In this document: positions 53,921 through 57,079 of the stretch, piece by piece
How the letters are laid out: every line of letters starts with the position of its first letter
Position numbering within the stretch: the first letter of the stretch is position 1
Origin: Thermococcus sp.
Lineage (GTDB): Archaea > Methanobacteriota_B > Thermococci > Thermococcales > Thermococcaceae
Assembly (NCBI RefSeq): GCF_026988555.1
Contig: NZ_JALSLB010000035.1
Coordinates: 1-57,079 of the forward strand
Direction of reading: 5' to 3'
Length of the DNA stretch: 57,079 nt
Program-made: the position numbers and the translations under genes
The notes under the pieces: generated by a model
The model's database searches: none
Seen by the model: only the letters and a program-made list of their open reading frames with translations
What the model was told of the DNA's origin: nothing

Positions 53921-54147
53921 AACATCACCGAATAGAGGGGGGAGACCTTCTATAAATGGGTTGCGTAAATATAGACGTTTACCATCCCCCCACATTATCG
54001 TCCCCCTGCGGCTGCGTCCATACTACAATTTCTACCAGCCCAAAAGGACTCATAAGCTCTTTTCCAGTTATTTAACGCTTTTTGCAGTCGAAACTCCAAA
54101 TTAAGCCAATTAGAAATGTTTTTAATTCTCAAAACGAACTAAGGAGC

Positions 54148-57079
<2,932 letters not shown>

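Overview
The window is a gene-dense stretch of a hyperthermophilic euryarchaeal chromosome, almost certainly Thermococcus or a close relative. The grounds are the gene content: ether-lipid enzymes (GGGP synthase, G1P dehydrogenase), ADP-dependent phosphofructokinase, ADP-forming acyl-CoA synthetase, AMP phosphorylase, Hef, archaeal Cdc48, XerA, a TET aminopeptidase and a DUF835 protein. TATA boxes of the form TTTATAAA or CTTTAAAT lie about 25 bp before starts, GGTG-type ribosome binding sites are the rule, and the Met tRNA carries an intron. Species cannot be fixed from the sequence alone.

Layout. 1-530: trailer end of a CRISPR array (8 identical repeats), abutting a PHP phosphoesterase. 1341-3177: methylmalonyl-CoA operon (mutase small subunit, MeaB GTPase, epimerase). 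3343-10480: DUF835 protein, then SMC, ScpA and Hef. 10533-10680: a GC-rich, strongly folded candidate ncRNA. 10683-11523: a decayed M55 D-aminopeptidase. 11672-18857: MgtE-type transporter, GGGP synthase, DUF123 nuclease-like protein, AMP phosphorylase, MinD with a small membrane partner, stomatin. 18844-22117: NfeD protease, then a winged-helix-like protein, an AlkA-type glycosylase and two coiled-coil proteins. About 22125-22171: C/D box sRNA beside nob1. 22800-25252: pxpABC. 25255-29032: UPF0179, G1P dehydrogenase, DUF63, FBPase/IMPase, rhomboid. 29084-32036: three tRNAs, a transglutaminase-like lipoprotein and a DEAD-box helicase. 32174-38758: XPD-like helicase, TET peptidase, SfsA, and a toprim protein with XerA. 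38828-46981: ADP-PFK, racemase-like and nitroreductase-like enzymes, ThiI, a ThiI-like paralogue, a frameshifted cysteine-synthase-like gene and an MFS transporter. 47010-57079: acyl-CoA synthetase (ADP-forming), sugar isomerase, an MgtE remnant, two PhoU/TrkA-C proteins, endonuclease III, MoeA, an RNase H-fold candidate, and Cdc48 running off the right edge.

Apart from the CRISPR array there is no stretch over 300 bases without a gene or gene remnant. The largest gap (10481-10682) holds the candidate ncRNA; 53921-54147 holds promoters only.

The most interesting points are the folded RNA after hef, the C/D sRNA and long stem at the nob1 3' end, two decaying genes (D-aminopeptidase and the MgtE fragment), an off-frame cysteine-synthase-like gene with intact expression signals, a ThiI pair with different cysteine sets, and two operons with unexplained partners (MinD plus membrane peptide; toprim coiled-coil plus XerA).
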